A stretch of 64,000 nucleotides of DNA from Dryomyza anilis (GCA_951804985.1 OX638130.1:97647700-97711699); one strand, 5' to 3'. Positions 1 through 12,425 are shown, numbered from the stretch's first letter. Notes: generated from the sequence alone by a model not told the origin. Numbers and translations: made by a program.

Positions 1-185
1 CTTAAATACATAGTAGCTAAAGAAAACAAATTGTTCAATAGTATTTTAAAAATATTCTAGCATTGCTCATGACCTTTTCATATTGTACGCCGAATAAAAT
101 ATAGTTGGGTTAATCATATTTAAAGACATTATAATTAATGGAGTTTTTGACTATAGCCAATCACATTATAAAAATTATCTCTGTA

Positions 186-406
186 CACCCAGAAAAAAAT
201 ACTATATAAATAATAGTTTTTTTACTATTAAAAATAGTCAATAGGATAAATTATTATTTTAATCGGAAAATACCATTAAATACTAGAAAATACCATGACA
301 TTGCCATTGAGTTTATATGAAAAGATTTATTTTTTGCATACTATTAAATCAATAATTGTCCTATTGAACAATTTTAATGGGATTTGAGGGAATTTTTTTC
401 TGGCTG
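186..406. mobile_element. Small TA-flanked inverted-repeat element (MITE, Tc1/mariner-like)
   Basis: The left end reads CACCCAGAAAAAAAT and the right end, reverse-complemented, reads CAGCCAGAAAAAAAT, an inverted repeat with one mismatch in 15. TA dinucleotides flank both ends (184-185 and 407-408), as expected for a Tc1/mariner-type target duplication. The 221-bp interior is AT-rich and has no coding capacity, so it would be a non-autonomous element. Family membership is inferred from the TA flank only. Confidence 0.7.
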
Positions 407-412
407 TATTAA

Positions 413-540
413 TTCTAATAAGGTCATTATAGGAATCTGAACATGGAATTTTTTCCTTGTCAAAACCCGATCAGTTACATGACGAATATGAACTGGACAT
501 GATCATGTCTACCCTAATAGCGTAAATTTCTACTAGTGTT
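413..540 (+). repeat. Copy of a dispersed repeat ending in AATTTCTACTAG
   Basis: This AT-rich non-coding copy contains TTTTTTCCTTGTCA, then a CCCGATCAGTTACATGAC-like core, CATGATCATGTCTACC and the end AAATTTCTACTAG. Related arrangements recur at about 11116-11273, 11258-11380, 12185-12272, 42525-42650 and, inverted, at 43040-43156. Confidence 0.6.
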
Positions 541-982
541 ACACAGTACAACAAATGTGCAATATTTTGTCCGATCTTCCGATTCTGTTTAATGGCTGAA
601 TCTGAGTCGATTTTGTTGCCCATCTCATTTTTTATGTGGACAATTTTTGCTAAAGAGAGTATAATAGTTTTCTGAAGCATTAATGCGGTATATCAAAATT
701 TGTAATTAGTAGGGTTAAAATTAGAAAAAACTAAGGTTATAGAAAAGCGTTGGGACGATGGTGCCAAAGTAAAAAAATATACCCTGTTCATGATAAACAA
801 CATTGCTGAAGAAAACAAACCTGTATCTTTTGAAATTAAAATATTTTGTGTACTCTCCTTAAACACCCTAATTGTTCATATTTGACCCCAAATTGTGAGG
901 AAGCCAGAGCTGTTACACAAAAACGGACTTCAGATTCGAGATCAGCGACCCCATGTTACCCTAAAATCGTTATCAAATTACC

Positions 983-1300
983 GTAGCCGCGGTAGCTCAG
1001 TGGTTAGTGCGTTGGACTGCGAGCCGAAAGGTCCCCGGTTCAAGCCTGGACTGGGGCTAACAACATCTTTTCATAGAAATATTTTTCTATTTCGCGCTAC
1101 CTCTCGTCAGTAAATGGCAAACCTACGAGAGTAAAACCATAGCCTATGAAAAGCTCTCTCCCGCCGTTCGGATTCGGCAATAAACTGTAGGTCCCACCAC
1201 TTTGAGTACAAATATAACACGCACAGCTCAAAATGGTGAGAGAGCTCGGCCGAAGTTCTATTCAGGACTGTAGCACCAAACTATTATTATTATTATTATA
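983..1300 (+). mobile_element. tRNA-derived SINE, copy 1
   Basis: The head resembles a tRNA: an exact pol III A box TAGCTCAGTGG (993-1003), an anticodon-arm-like CTGCGAG, and a B box GGTTCAAGCCT (1037-1047). An unrelated body follows and ends in a (TTA)n tail at 1282-1300. The body (GCTACCTCTCG, then GGCAAACCTACGAGAGTAAA, then GCCGTTCGG) recurs on the minus strand near 8570-8778 behind a second tRNA-like head, which makes this a retroposon family and not a single tRNA gene. The stem pairing is imperfect, so a working tRNA is unlikely. Confidence 0.75.
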
Positions 1301-2639
1301 TTTTGTTGCACTGTGTTATCAATACAGCGAAATTTTGCAAATGAGCTTCTCAGTGTCAGGACGTTTTGAATAGACTCTTTAGTTATAATCTTTCTATTCT
1401 TTTTAGGTTCTTCAGAACTATTAGAATACGTAGAACATATTGCAAAACACATTGTACAGAATATTTGGATGGTACAGAAAATCAGGTATTCGAAACTCAG
1501 TGCGGCAAAAGACGTTAGTTTTTACAGAGTGTAAAAAGCAACTGATTGAAATATAAACATTTTCAATAACCCTAGTTGAAAATTACCCAATTAGGGTAGA
1601 CATATTCGTCGAGTAATAGGTTGGGCTATACAAATGACTAGGAAAAATTAAATAATCAATTACAATTTAGACTAGGAAAACACTGCCTTTTAAATTTCGT
1701 AATGGTCAATTTCATGGCAATTTCACAATTTAAATTTTTAAAAATAAATGTCCACCAAATTAAATAATATTAAATTAATATTACTTAAAGATGATGTATC
1801 GTTTGCATAGCTTGAACATTTTTAACCACATAGTAGATGGCCATCTTATTATTTTAACAAGCTTTTATTTATTATAAATATATTTGAGACATCCTTCATT
1901 TTTAATATACGTCTAAAAAAATACAATCATTGCACAACATTTTACAGTATAGATTCCAGAGAATAAGAATTTCTTACAATTCTTCATAAATGTAGTAGTT
2001 GCTTTTGTAACATACAAAATAAAAATCATCGATAATAAAATAAGTAACCAAACAGTAACTCGTTGCTGTAAAACAATCAATACAATTATCGATTTCTGTG
2101 ACTTCAAAATTGTTGAAATGTAAAAATGATTGAATTTTGAAATGAAAATGTCGTCATTTTGTCGTCAAATGAACTACGTTGATCGACAGAAACGACCTAC
2201 AGGTTCTAGATTTCGTTTCACTAACATTTCCTTGGACCCGACGATTTGATAGAATAAACTGAGATTAAATGATCCCAATACAATTTTCTGCATTTTTATG
2301 ACGATTTCCACATTATTTACTAATCAAAATATTCTTCTTTTCAATATAAACTAATTTAAAATTAAAATTTCTAGCGAAATCAAATTTAAATTGATATTTT
2401 GTCGAATTTGTTTTTTTTTTGCTGTTCCGGAATTTCATTATTCAGTACAAAATAAATTTTTTTAATCTAATACAAACTGTGCAATTCAAATATAAACAAA
2501 TTCAATTCGATGTTGATGTGAACAAATTTTTAATTTTGATTAAAAATGAATATCAAAATATGTCCGTTTATTAGTTAATTTTTAATAATTTAATATATTG
2601 TTTTTACTATACAATGTACTTACTTCAATAACATATTAT

Positions 2640-3500
2640 GATCAAGCGAAGAGTTTTCAAAGTGACCTTCATTTTGTAAAAATAATATCAAATATATGAT
2701 GATTATAGTCATCATATTCTTGTTGAAATAATACTAAGGATTCTATTTCTGATTCGTATCGTGAAAAAATTATAGTTTTATATAGTTTTCTGAAAAACTT
2801 CAAATTTATAAATATTAGGGAATGAATATGACAGAAGTGACTTTGAAAAATCTTTATAGTCTACAAAGAAAACAATATATATAAAAAAATGAATTAAAAA
2901 ATTAATGATTTGCTCAGAAACATAGTTATAGTTGCTGTAATCATTGTTTTGAAATCATAATTGACTCTGAAATACTTGAAATACATTCATTTTATAAAAA
3001 TTATATCAATTATATGATGACTATAGACATCATATTCTTGGTAAAATAATACTTAAGAATCTATTTCTGATTTGTATCGTGAAGAAATTATAGTTGCTAA
3101 CATTCGCTGAAATACTTCAAATTTATAAATATTAGGGAATGAATATGACAGAAGTGACAAATAAAAAGCATTATAGTCTACAAAGAAAAAAATATATATA
3201 AAATAATGAATGATTTGCGTAGAAACAAATTTATAGTTGCTGTAATCATTGTTTTGAAATCATAATTTACTCTGAAATACCTGAAATTTATAAATGATTA
3301 GACATTATTTAGAATAAATATTTAAAAAAAAAATGAATTTTTTGAAAACTAAATTATGTACTGTGTAGATAACATAGTTATAGTTGCTGTGATCATTGTT
3401 TGGAAATCATAATTTATTCTGAAATTATAAAAATGTATAAATGATTGGAAATAATTTAGAAAATGGCTATGAAAAATTTAAATTAGAAAAAGAATTTTAC
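2640..3500. repeat. Tandem duplication, about 319-bp period
   Basis: The string AATATTAGGGAATGAATATG followed by ACAGAAGTGA occurs near 2810 and again near 3128. The surrounding sequence (ATCATATTCTTG, GATTCTATTTCTGATT, TAGTTGCTGTAATCATTG) is repeated in the same order. A third, more decayed partial copy runs to about 3500. Confidence 0.75.
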
Positions 3501-3697
3501 GCAAAATAAGGCATATCATTTACTAAAAGACAAATAACCGGAACAGACTTTAACATTTTTCTTTAACAATTAAATATCTACTTACGATACATGTTAATAA
3601 TATTTTTAAATTATGTTTAAACAGTTATGTAGCTCTATTATAATAAATACAACAATTAAATATTAAATACTAATGTATTTCCTTTCTTCTTTTACAG

Positions 3698-3864
3698 ATT
3701 TAATAGTGAAATATTAAAGAAAACAAATTAAAATACAAATTATAAACAGTTTCCTTTTTAAGTGGAACCACACACTTTCACAATATAATACAAAAAAAAA
3801 GAAACAACAGAAATATTAAAACAAAAAACATAAATCCAATTACATTTATCAAAAGACGTTAAAC
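3698..3864 (+). other. br: 5' UTR part of the first br coding exon
   Basis: A pyrimidine-rich tract CCTTTCTTCTTTTACAG ends at 3697, so the ATG-bearing exon begins at about 3698. The A-rich 167-nt leader precedes AAAC-ATG-G, a good insect start context. The leader contains no earlier ATG in frame with the BTB protein. Confidence 0.65.
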
Positions 3865-4050
3865 ATGGATGAAACACAGCATTTTTGTTTGCGCTGGAAT
3901 AATTACCAAAGTAGTATCACATCTGCATTTGAGAATCTTCGCGATGATGAGGATTTCGTCGATGTAACATTAGCCTGCGAAGGACGTAGCATTAAGGCGC
4001 ACAGAGTGGTTCTATCGGCATGTAGTCCGTATTTTCGAGATTTGCTTAAG
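3865..4050 (+). CDS. br: br common exon 1: N-terminal half of the BTB domain (residues 1-62)
   Basis: Starts [15 protein letters not shown], the tramtrack-type BTB opening, and runs through [20 protein letters not shown] and [13 protein letters not shown]. This is nearly the sequence I remember for Drosophila Broad (MDDTQ...). The BTB domain mediates dimerisation and co-factor contact. The exon ends with a phase-0 donor AAG|GTAAGC at 4050/4051; the next common exon begins AGTACTCCG (STPCKHPV), which continues the BTB fold exactly. The start is the first ATG after the acceptor and lies in a strong context. Confidence 0.97.
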
Positions 4051-4309
4051 GTAAGCCATATTTCGTTGAATTTACATACATACATCAATTAATTATATAC
4101 AGATGGTATTTTACTAAATTTTTCCAATTATTTATTACATTAATATTTTTCGTTTTTCAACTCATATTTCAAATATTTGTTGTGGCGAAAAATATTTATT
4201 TAAAAAGTACACTAAGAACAAAGTGACGTAATAGATTTAATAGATTTGTTATTAAAAAACATAATATTCAAAATGTAAAAATGTCTAAATGTCATTTGGC
4301 ATCCACATG

Positions 4310-5900
4310 AGCTACCTTCTCAATCTCCCAAAAATGAAATAATCTTCAAAAATAACAATATCTCCAAAAATGACAAAATCTTAAAAATGTCAAAATCTCA
4401 AAAAATTTCAAAATATCCATAAATGTCATAATATCAAAAAATATAAATGTCAAAAATCTCTAAAAACAAATTTAAAATTTTAACTTAACATCAAAGTGTT
4501 GAAAATATTTTCAAAATCTAAAAAAAGAAACATTTTCTTTTTTTGGTTTTTTACTTTTTTCGGAGATCTCAAAAACAGGAATAATCTCCAAAAATGACAA
4601 AATTTACAAAAAAATCCAAATGTCTAAAACATGTAAAAATATTCAAAAATGTCCAAATATCTAACAACAAATTTAAATTTTTAATTTCATAGATAACGAA
4701 ATAACATCAATATGTCGAAAACATTTCAATCTCTAAAAAATGTCAAAATCTAAAAAAACATTTTTTTTTTTTTTTGAGATTTTTACTTTTTTCGGAGATC
4801 TCAAAAACAGGAATAATAATCTCCAAAAATGTAAAAATATTCAAAAATGTCAAAATCTCTAAAAACAAGTTTAAAACATTTTCAATCTCTTAAAAATGTC
4901 AAAATCTCAGAAATCTCAAAAACAGGAATAATCTTCAAAAATGACAAAATCTACAAAATTTTCAAAATCTCTAAAAATGTAAAAATATTCGTCAAAATCT
5001 TTAAAACAAATTTAGATTTATAATTTCATGGATAACGAAATAACATCAAAATGTCGAACACATTTTCAATATTTAAAAAATGTCAAAATCTCAAAAAAAA
5101 ACTTTTTTTTTTTTGAATTTTTACTTGTTTTCGGACAGGAATAATCTCCAAAAATGACAAAAATTTCAAAATCTCTAAAAAATGTAAAAATATTCAAAAA
5201 TGTCAAAATCTCTAAAAATAAATTCAAATTTTTACTTTCATGGATAACGAAATAACATCAATATGTCGAAACCATTTTCAATCTGTAAATCTGTAAAAAA
5301 AATGTCAAAATCTCTAAAAAAAACATTTTTTTTTTTGGATTTTTACTTTTTTTCGGAGATCTCAAAAACAGGAATAATCTCCAAAAATGACAAAATCTAC
5401 AATAATTTCAAAATATCTAAAAAAAAATGTAAAAATGTCAAAATTTCTAAAAAAAATTTAAAATTTTAATTATCAAAATGTCGAAAATATTTTTAATCTC
5501 TAAAAAATGTTAAAATCTTAACAAAAAAAAAAGAATAGAACTCAAAGATCTCAAAAACTAATCTCGAAATAATCTCCAAAAAATGACAAAATCTACAAAA
5601 ATTTCAAAATCTCTAAAAATTTTAAAAATCTCTAAAAAAAATTTACATTTTAACTTTATGGATAAAACTAGAAATTTTTACTTTTTTCGGATATCTCAAA
5701 AAAAAAAGGAATTATCTCCAAAAATGACAAAATCTACAAAAATTTCAAAATCTCTAAAAAATGTCAAAATATTCAAAAATGTCCAAAATCTCCAAAAATA
5801 AATTAAAATTTTTAATTTCATGGATAACGTAATAACATCAAAACGTCGAGAACAATCTCTTAAAAAATGTAAATATCTCAACAAAAAAAAAGATCTCAAA
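4310..5900. repeat. Irregular minisatellite in br intron 1
   Basis: Repeated blocks share CAAAAACAGGAATAATCTCC, CAAAATCTCTAAAAAATGT, GGATAACGAAATAACATCA and a T-run followed by TTTTTACTTTTTTCGGA. The GGATAACGAAATAACATCA block recurs near 4691, 5031, 5241 and 5821, so the higher-order unit is about 200-340 bp and variable. The short open frames in it come from the A-rich repeat and are not genes. Confidence 0.85.
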
Positions 5901-7679
5901 AACAGAGAATAAAACCCTTTTGTAATATCGACTCCGATTCCGGTTGCAATAAAAAAATATATATGGGTTCCGATTCTAGTTCCGGTTCCAAAAATCAAAA
6001 CGTTTCAACTTTCGGTTCTTTGCGGTTCCTGCTCAAAAACTTCGAAATGTCAAAAATACATCTAGAGATATTTTCCAAAAAACAAATTTGATTTGTTCCG
6101 AAAATATATTATTTTGAAAAATATTCCAAAGAATACAAAATTCACATACTTGAGGTTTATATTGAAAAATTATTATTATTATTATTATTATTATAAAAAA
6201 TCTGAAGTATTGATTAAATGGTTTTTAGGAATGCAATTGAAATTTAAAAATATATAAACTGTTTTCTTGAAACTTATAAACTATCTCCATTTTTTGTCTT
6301 TATAATTTTCTGCAATAGAATTAGCATTACTCCAATCGAATTTAGAACTGCGCATTAATGTTTATTTCAAAGAATTTATTTACTACAATACTTGAGCTAA
6401 CTTTTCTACTTGTTCTCCTTCGAAGAGAAATGTTGTATGTTAATGCAAGTTAATATTTAACTTGAAAATAACTAACTGCTGGCATACCACTAAATATTAT
6501 TACTTTTCATAAAGTTTTCCCAGAGTTTTGATACGTACCGCATTTGCATGTCAGTGGCTCTACACTACCTAGCTAGCTCTTCTTTATGTTTGTTCGCATA
6601 TTTTGTATTTTGTTACTTTGCCGTCGTCATAATAATGCATTAGGTTCATCGCAGTTTTCCATAATTACCAAAGCACACGTAGTAGTAGTAGAACCCATAG
6701 TAATTGTTCGCAGTATAAAAAATAAAATCAAAAAAAAAAAAAAAATTTAGACAGAGTTTTATTAAATCGCCCTAACTTGGCAAAAATAATAATAAAACAA
6801 ATTATAATGCGCCAAGTCGGAATAGTCTTTTTTTTTCTTTTTCGTCTTTTTGTTGTAGTGCATTTTAACGCAAGCGTAATGCAATACATTTACGGCTTAA
6901 AGGCTGTTGTTTTTTTTTATTTCTTAAAATACAAATAAAAAATTACAAAACATATTTTAAATGTAGACAAAAGCCAGCCTGATACTGACAAAACTTCGCT
7001 CGCGTAAGTCGAAACTTTACCTTCTAGGTTGTTTTCTTTCTTTCTATGCCATCAGTGCACGTTATACTGAAATTTGAAATAGATTCATTATATTAATTAG
7101 GTTGCCATATAAAGTTTTGAATTTTGTGCTGTGTGTGTGTCTCTGCTAAAAGCCAAACGTCAAAAGACGTATCTACCAAACGACCAAACGACCAACCAAC
7201 CGACCGACCAAACTACCGACCGATCTACGTACCACATATAAAGCAATGTTGCTGACAAGGCCAACTGCAGTTATATGTTACTCCCTATAATAATAAATAA
7301 AACATAAAAAAAATAATAGTGACTTGCTGTTGATTATTATTATACTAACGGTACAATGACGTTATAACGACGAACGACAACAAACACCAACCAGCCAACC
7401 AACCGCAATCGTGTTGACGTTTGCGGCACGCTTTTCGTCCTGGCCACGTTCTGCAGCAATGCGTTGCATGAGCACTTTTTTTTGTTGTATTTTACATAAC
7501 TCCTTTTATGCATGACATGTCTAGCACAAAACTGAAATATCTATCTTATTTTTAGAATTCTGCAGTTTACATGCTTTGATGGTTTAGTTGATGTCTGTCG
7601 TCATTAAAGCATTTGTTCGCACTTTGAGTTTAACCGTGATAAAACAATTTTTTTTATTATAATTATAATTACCATTTAA

Positions 7680-8126
7680 ATTATGTATTTTGATATTTTT
7701 TTAAACATAAATTATCTTGATCTTGTAAAAATATACTTAAAAGAGTATACAAAAAAAGAGTAGTCAAAGCTTTTTCCTATAATGCATAGAGCTGATGCAA
7801 CAGTTTGTAGCTGTATTTGATTCTCTTGAATGCTTAAAATGTTTGTCACAATTATTAGTTGTATTTGGGTTTTCTAAAATGCTTAAAACGTTTGCCACAC
7901 ACATTTAACGTAAGCATTTTGATATTTTCAAACATAAATTATCTTGAACTCGTACAAATAAAACAGTATAAAAAGTGATTAGCCGAAGCTTTTTCCTATA
8001 ATGCACAGAGCTGATGCAACAGTTTGTAGCTGTATTTGATTCTCGTGAATGCTAAAAATGTTTGTCACAATTATTAGTTGTATTTGGGTTTTCTTAAATG
8101 CTTAAAACGTTTGCCACACACATAAA
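7680..8126. repeat. Tandem duplication, 219-bp period
   Basis: GCTTTTTCCTATAATGCA begins at 7769 and again at 7988. The sequence around it (GAGCTGATGCAACAGTTTGT, ATTATTAGTTGTATTTGGG, CTTAAAACGTTTGCCACAC) is repeated nearly identically. A decayed third copy may follow to about 8400. Confidence 0.85.
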
Positions 8127-8569
8127 ATAAATTTGACCGAATTAATGCAACAATTATTATATATATTTTAAACTCTTTAATCGTTTGTCATACATATAAA
8201 TAAAATTTGTTGCATTTACAAAATATTTAATGCAACAAGTATTATATTTATTTGTTTCTCTTAAATGCTTTATACATTTAAAACATAGAAAAAATAAATT
8301 TGTTTTATTAATCAACTAATTGATGCAACAATTATTATGTTTATTTGATTCTCTTGAATACATACAACGTTTATCATAAACATAAAAGTAAATTTGTTGT
8401 ATTAAACAAAGAATTACCTACCAATTTAATTCGTTCCCGTTATATATATTTTCCACACAAAAAATAAACAAGTGTTGCCTTAATTAAATTAATATTCAAA
8501 CAACTAATTCGTTTCTTGTAACATATTAACAGACACACTTGCTAAGCAAAATTTTTGCGTCAAACATAT

Positions 8570-8778
8570 AATTATCGCACCAAGTCCGAACGACAAGGTG
8601 AGAGTTTTTTCATGGGCGGTGTTTTATTCTCGGAGGTTTTACCATTATCTGCCGAGAGGTAGCACGATATATAAAAACGTGTTCTATTTAAAGACGTTGA
8701 CAGCCTGAGCACAGATTTGAACCTGTGCTACGAGACCGCGGCTCGCAGTACAGCGTACTAACCACGGAGCTACCGATT
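8570..8778 (-). mobile_element. tRNA-derived SINE, copy 2 (minus strand)
   Basis: Read on the minus strand it has A box TAGCTCCGTGG (complement of 8762-8772, one change from consensus), an ACTGCGAGCC anticodon-arm segment and B box GGTTCAAATCT (complement of 8713-8723). The body then reads GTGCTACCTCTCGGCAG, AAAACCTCCGAGAATAAA and GTCGTTCGGAC, matching the body of the copy near 983-1300. No clear target duplication was found by eye. Confidence 0.72.
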
Positions 8779-9184
8779 AATATTTTCTAATTATAGTTTT
8801 ACCTATCCGAGATATAAAAGAATATGAAGTCTGAATTAATATTCATAGCTGTGGCAAACATAGCTTCAAATTAAATTAACAAATTAAATGTAATAACGTT
8901 TAACACAATTGATTATATGAACTTCTTCTAAACTCATGCCAAAAAATTAAACCAATTTATAGGCTTTTTCGCAGGATTTTCTACACTCTTTGCTACTGAA
9001 ATTGATCAATATTATATTTATTCTATTGTTTTAATCGATACAAAATACTATTAAATTATTTTATTATTTTTTTTTTTTTCATTTCATCTACTGGGATCAA
9101 GTTCCTTACAGAGTTCCAATCAGAGTTTATTTAATACATATTTTTTTATGAAATCAATAACTGCACACAGCATCGAGATTTTTT

Positions 9185-9468
9185 GCGTCAACTCTTTACC
9201 CAGCCACCGTATTCGGTTCTCTCAACCGCTTAGTCGGTTGTAATTGTCAAAACTGAAAGTGTTGTAGTTTAGAGTACAACCAATTTCGAAAAGTTTTAGG
9301 GCAGTTTAAAGTGTGTATATGCTAACATTTCAAGCGCCAACTGAATATGTCAGTTCCGCTAACAAATTTTTAGAAAAATCGTTATAATCGAATGAAGTCG
9401 GTTAATATAACTAACTGTTTTGTTCTTCCAACCTCATGCCAAAAGAGGATTTTTACTGTGTGTACCTT
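9185..9468 (+). repeat. Dispersed repeat, copy 1 (about 290 bp)
   Basis: Begins near GCGTCAACTCTTTACCCAGC and ends near CCAACCTCATGCCAAAAGAG-GATTTTTACTGTGTGTA. The same order of blocks, diverged, occurs at 14585-14880. It is non-coding, and I see no convincing terminal inverted repeats. Confidence 0.7.
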
Positions 9469-11115
9469 ATTGACCTTAAATGTAAAAGTTCCCTGTCGGT
9501 TCGTTTGTCGGTTGAAATTACGATCTCAGGAAAATGAAAAGAAGTAAATCAATGATGTGAAAAAGAATTTATAGTATTATCTAATACTTGCGTTATTTGG
9601 TATTGAAAATGGGTATCATTGGGTCACGATGACCTGTGCTCTGTCGAAATCCAATATCACTATATCGTTGTTAAAATGTATCTTGATAGGGAAAATATGG
9701 TCATGTCCAGATCATGTTGTTCAGCATCGGACAATGATAAGTAATACATAACATGATCAATTTTTATTCATGATCGTAGCACAATTTATACTAAAGTAGA
9801 ACGACAAAATTAAAATTAACCGATTCTAGTTCAGTAACTTTTATATAAAACCCAACCGGTCACTTGAACATATGAAGACGTAAATTGAACCCTATGACTT
9901 TCTATTAGCTTCCGATCAGAACGTACAATTTTGCTGTGTAAAGCTTACTTAGTAAAGCTCAGACTGACTCGAACTCTTATAATACTTCTCTAATAGGGTA
10001 CATTTCTGTGAGGGTCACTCAAAACTGCTTCAACTTTTAATATATTCCTAAATTGTCCATGTAACTTTACTTTTCTTACAAGTTTTAGTTTCTTGCTAAC
10101 ATAACCAAGCTACAACTCTGTATAACCTAAAATATTTTATTAAATAAGTATTCAACAACTTAAAATGTTCTCATTATACCTCACAAAAATGTTAACAAAT
10201 AACTAGGAAAAAAGTAGAAAAGCAAGTAGAAAAAAAGTAGACAAAAGTAGAACCTACTATTGACAGTCTTTTTCCCAGCAGAGATCATCCATCATACAAT
10301 GCAGCATTCGAAATAAGTACTAAGTACTTAAAAGACACTTTTTTTTGTACAAAAAATAGAAACTCTTATGCAAATTGTGCGCACAAAAAAGTAAAACGTA
10401 GCACCTTTGATACAGACAAATAAAAAATAAAATAACAATTTGTGTAGACAACAATCGAAATAAATGCTATTATAATGTAACACAATTTACGATGATTTGC
10501 TGTATAGAAAGAAATGACAAGAAAGAAAATAAAATTACATAATAAAAAAAAAACAAAAAGTACAAACTGCAACTGCTGCTGTACAAACTTTGTTGGCAAC
10601 TCATAGTTGGTCCAAATCTCTGGACTCTGCCATTTTTATACAGAACAGAATTTAAGTAGTTGCGCGCCCGACCGACCGACCGTCTGCTTGACTTTTCTAC
10701 AATGTAATCTCTGTATAGATGAATAATTAATTAACTGCAGCATTATTTTAATTAGGTTTGAAACTGCAGACGAAATAGTAATTTTGCATAAAAGCATTTT
10801 GAGGCCTAAAAGCAAGCAGCAGCATCATCATCATCGGCAAGAAGATACCCACCTAACTACTTGAACATAAAACACCGTTTAACAAAAGTTTTAGTGTTGA
10901 AATCTAAATTATAATAAGCATTAAAAATTGAAAAAGCAAATAAAAAATTACAAAAAAGATACAAGTCATACTAATAAAACAATTTTTAAAAGTTGTTAGC
11001 GATGAAAATGTGTTTTTTTTTAGTTTTTATTCAATTAGATAAATGATATGGCTCGCGTTCATAGTATAAATTGTGCTCGTGTTATGATTTGAAACAGAGA
11101 ATTGTATTGTTTATA

Positions 11116-11380
11116 AACCCTATTACGAAATTATTCTAGGAATATGTTCTGGAATGTATCATTGAAGTTTTTCCTTGTCATAACTACTCGACCAGTTACT
11201 AGATCAAAAAGATTTGGTCATGACAATATCGACTCTAATAGAGTAAGCATATCACTGTCCCTAGTAGAAATTGTTCTATGGCCAAGTTCGGAATTCGATC
11301 ATTAAATATGTTCCTGTCATAACCCGACCAGTTGCATGACCTACATGATCTGAATATAAAAATGTCTACTAGACATCTGC
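11116..11380 (+). repeat. Two adjacent copies of the AATTTCTACTAG dispersed repeat
   Basis: One copy runs from AACCCTATTACG (11116) to CCCTAGTAGAAATT. A second begins at that motif (11258) and repeats the internal block CATAACCCGACCAGTTGCAT-GAC. The internal block matches 449-484 and 42590-42620. Confidence 0.55.
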
Positions 11381-12184
11381 ACTAATGTTAATTTCCCTCT
11401 GCAAAATATGCCCCACTGCACTCTACAGTATTTAGTGAATTTTGCAATGACAGTGACAGTATTACAGTGAAGTCTCTCCAGCGACTACACTTCACTGCAG
11501 TATTTGTATCATTAGTGTCATGTAGTGTCAAGACACTTCTTATTTTTCAAGACATTCAATGTTTTGAAAAACAAAACCAAATGACACTACTGTCGCTGAA
11601 CATGCAACAAATACAGTGAGTACAGCGAGTGAGCGCATCGAGTGAGAAGACGAGCATTGATAAGAACAATAAATCTGCCACTAGGCATTCAACGGTAGTA
11701 ATGTTGATGTCGGTATTTTTGTGTTTATAAAAAATACAACATTATTTAAAAAAAAAAGAAAAAAAAACATTTTTACGAAAAAAAAAACAACGTATTGGTG
11801 AAAAAGCAATATATCCAACAAAGTTTTTTTTTGAAAAAAATAAATAATGAAAAAAGGTAAACTTCTTTCTCTCTTTTCAATTTTATCTATAGGTATTACA
11901 ATATTAATGAAAAATCCTTAGAGAAAGAATGAAAAATGTAAAATGCACCGGGTACTTCATTTCAGCATTTGAATTTTTATTGCACATCATTATAGACCTC
12001 TTCACTACAACAACGTCTTGTTTGTGTTTTATGTTGACAGTACTCGTGCTTTGTTATTGTAAGAAACGCATTCATTTGATTTTCAGACATTGAGTCGGCG
12101 ACAGTAAATGTTTTGAAACAAAATGAATGTCTTGAAGTGGGGTTCAAATACATTTGTGGGGATGTCTAATGTCTACACCAATCG

Positions 12185-12272
12185 GAAAATGTCTAAAAGA
12201 ATTTTCATAAAGCCTATCACAACCGGACCAATTACTAAACCCTAATAGTGCAAATTTCTACTGAGGATCACA
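12185..12272 (+). repeat. Short copy of the AATTTCTACTAG dispersed repeat
   Basis: Contains CACAACCGGACCAATTACT, CCCTAATAGTGCAAATTTCT and ACTGAGG in the same order as in the copy at 413-540. It is shortened in the middle. Confidence 0.5.
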
Positions 12273-12284
12273 AGATTTTCAATA

Positions 12285-12425
12285 TCAGGTCATATAATGC
12301 TCTATAACTCTGGTTTGTATAAACCGATTTTAATAATTTAAAAAGTTTTGCAAAGCTACATGTGTTGTTTCTTTAAAATAATAGACATTCTGCAAATATC
12401 TAACGTAGATGTTGAGTTTTAATTA
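12285..12425 (+). repeat. Dispersed repeat pair, copy 1
   Basis: CTATAACTCTGG, TATAAACCGATT, AATTTAAAAAGTTTTGC, TGTTGTTTCTT and ACGTAGATG occur in the same order at 15235-15370, with moderate divergence. Non-coding. Confidence 0.65.

Larger units (their letters stand above)
1..3697. other. Non-coding sequence upstream of the first br coding exon
   Basis: No convincing coding region on either strand; every open stretch is short and AT-biased. It holds a small TA-flanked inverted-repeat element (186-406), a dispersed-repeat copy (413-540), a tRNA-derived SINE (about 983-1300) and a tandem duplication with a period near 319 bp (about 2640-3500). The acceptor at 3696-3697 implies that this stretch is at least partly an intron behind an upstream non-coding br exon, which I could not locate. 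Confidence 0.6.

Noticed and set aside
983..1058. Possible functional tRNA gene
   Set aside because: A and B boxes are present, but the anticodon stem and T stem pair poorly, and the same head with the same unrelated body recurs near 8570-8778; a SINE head fits better.
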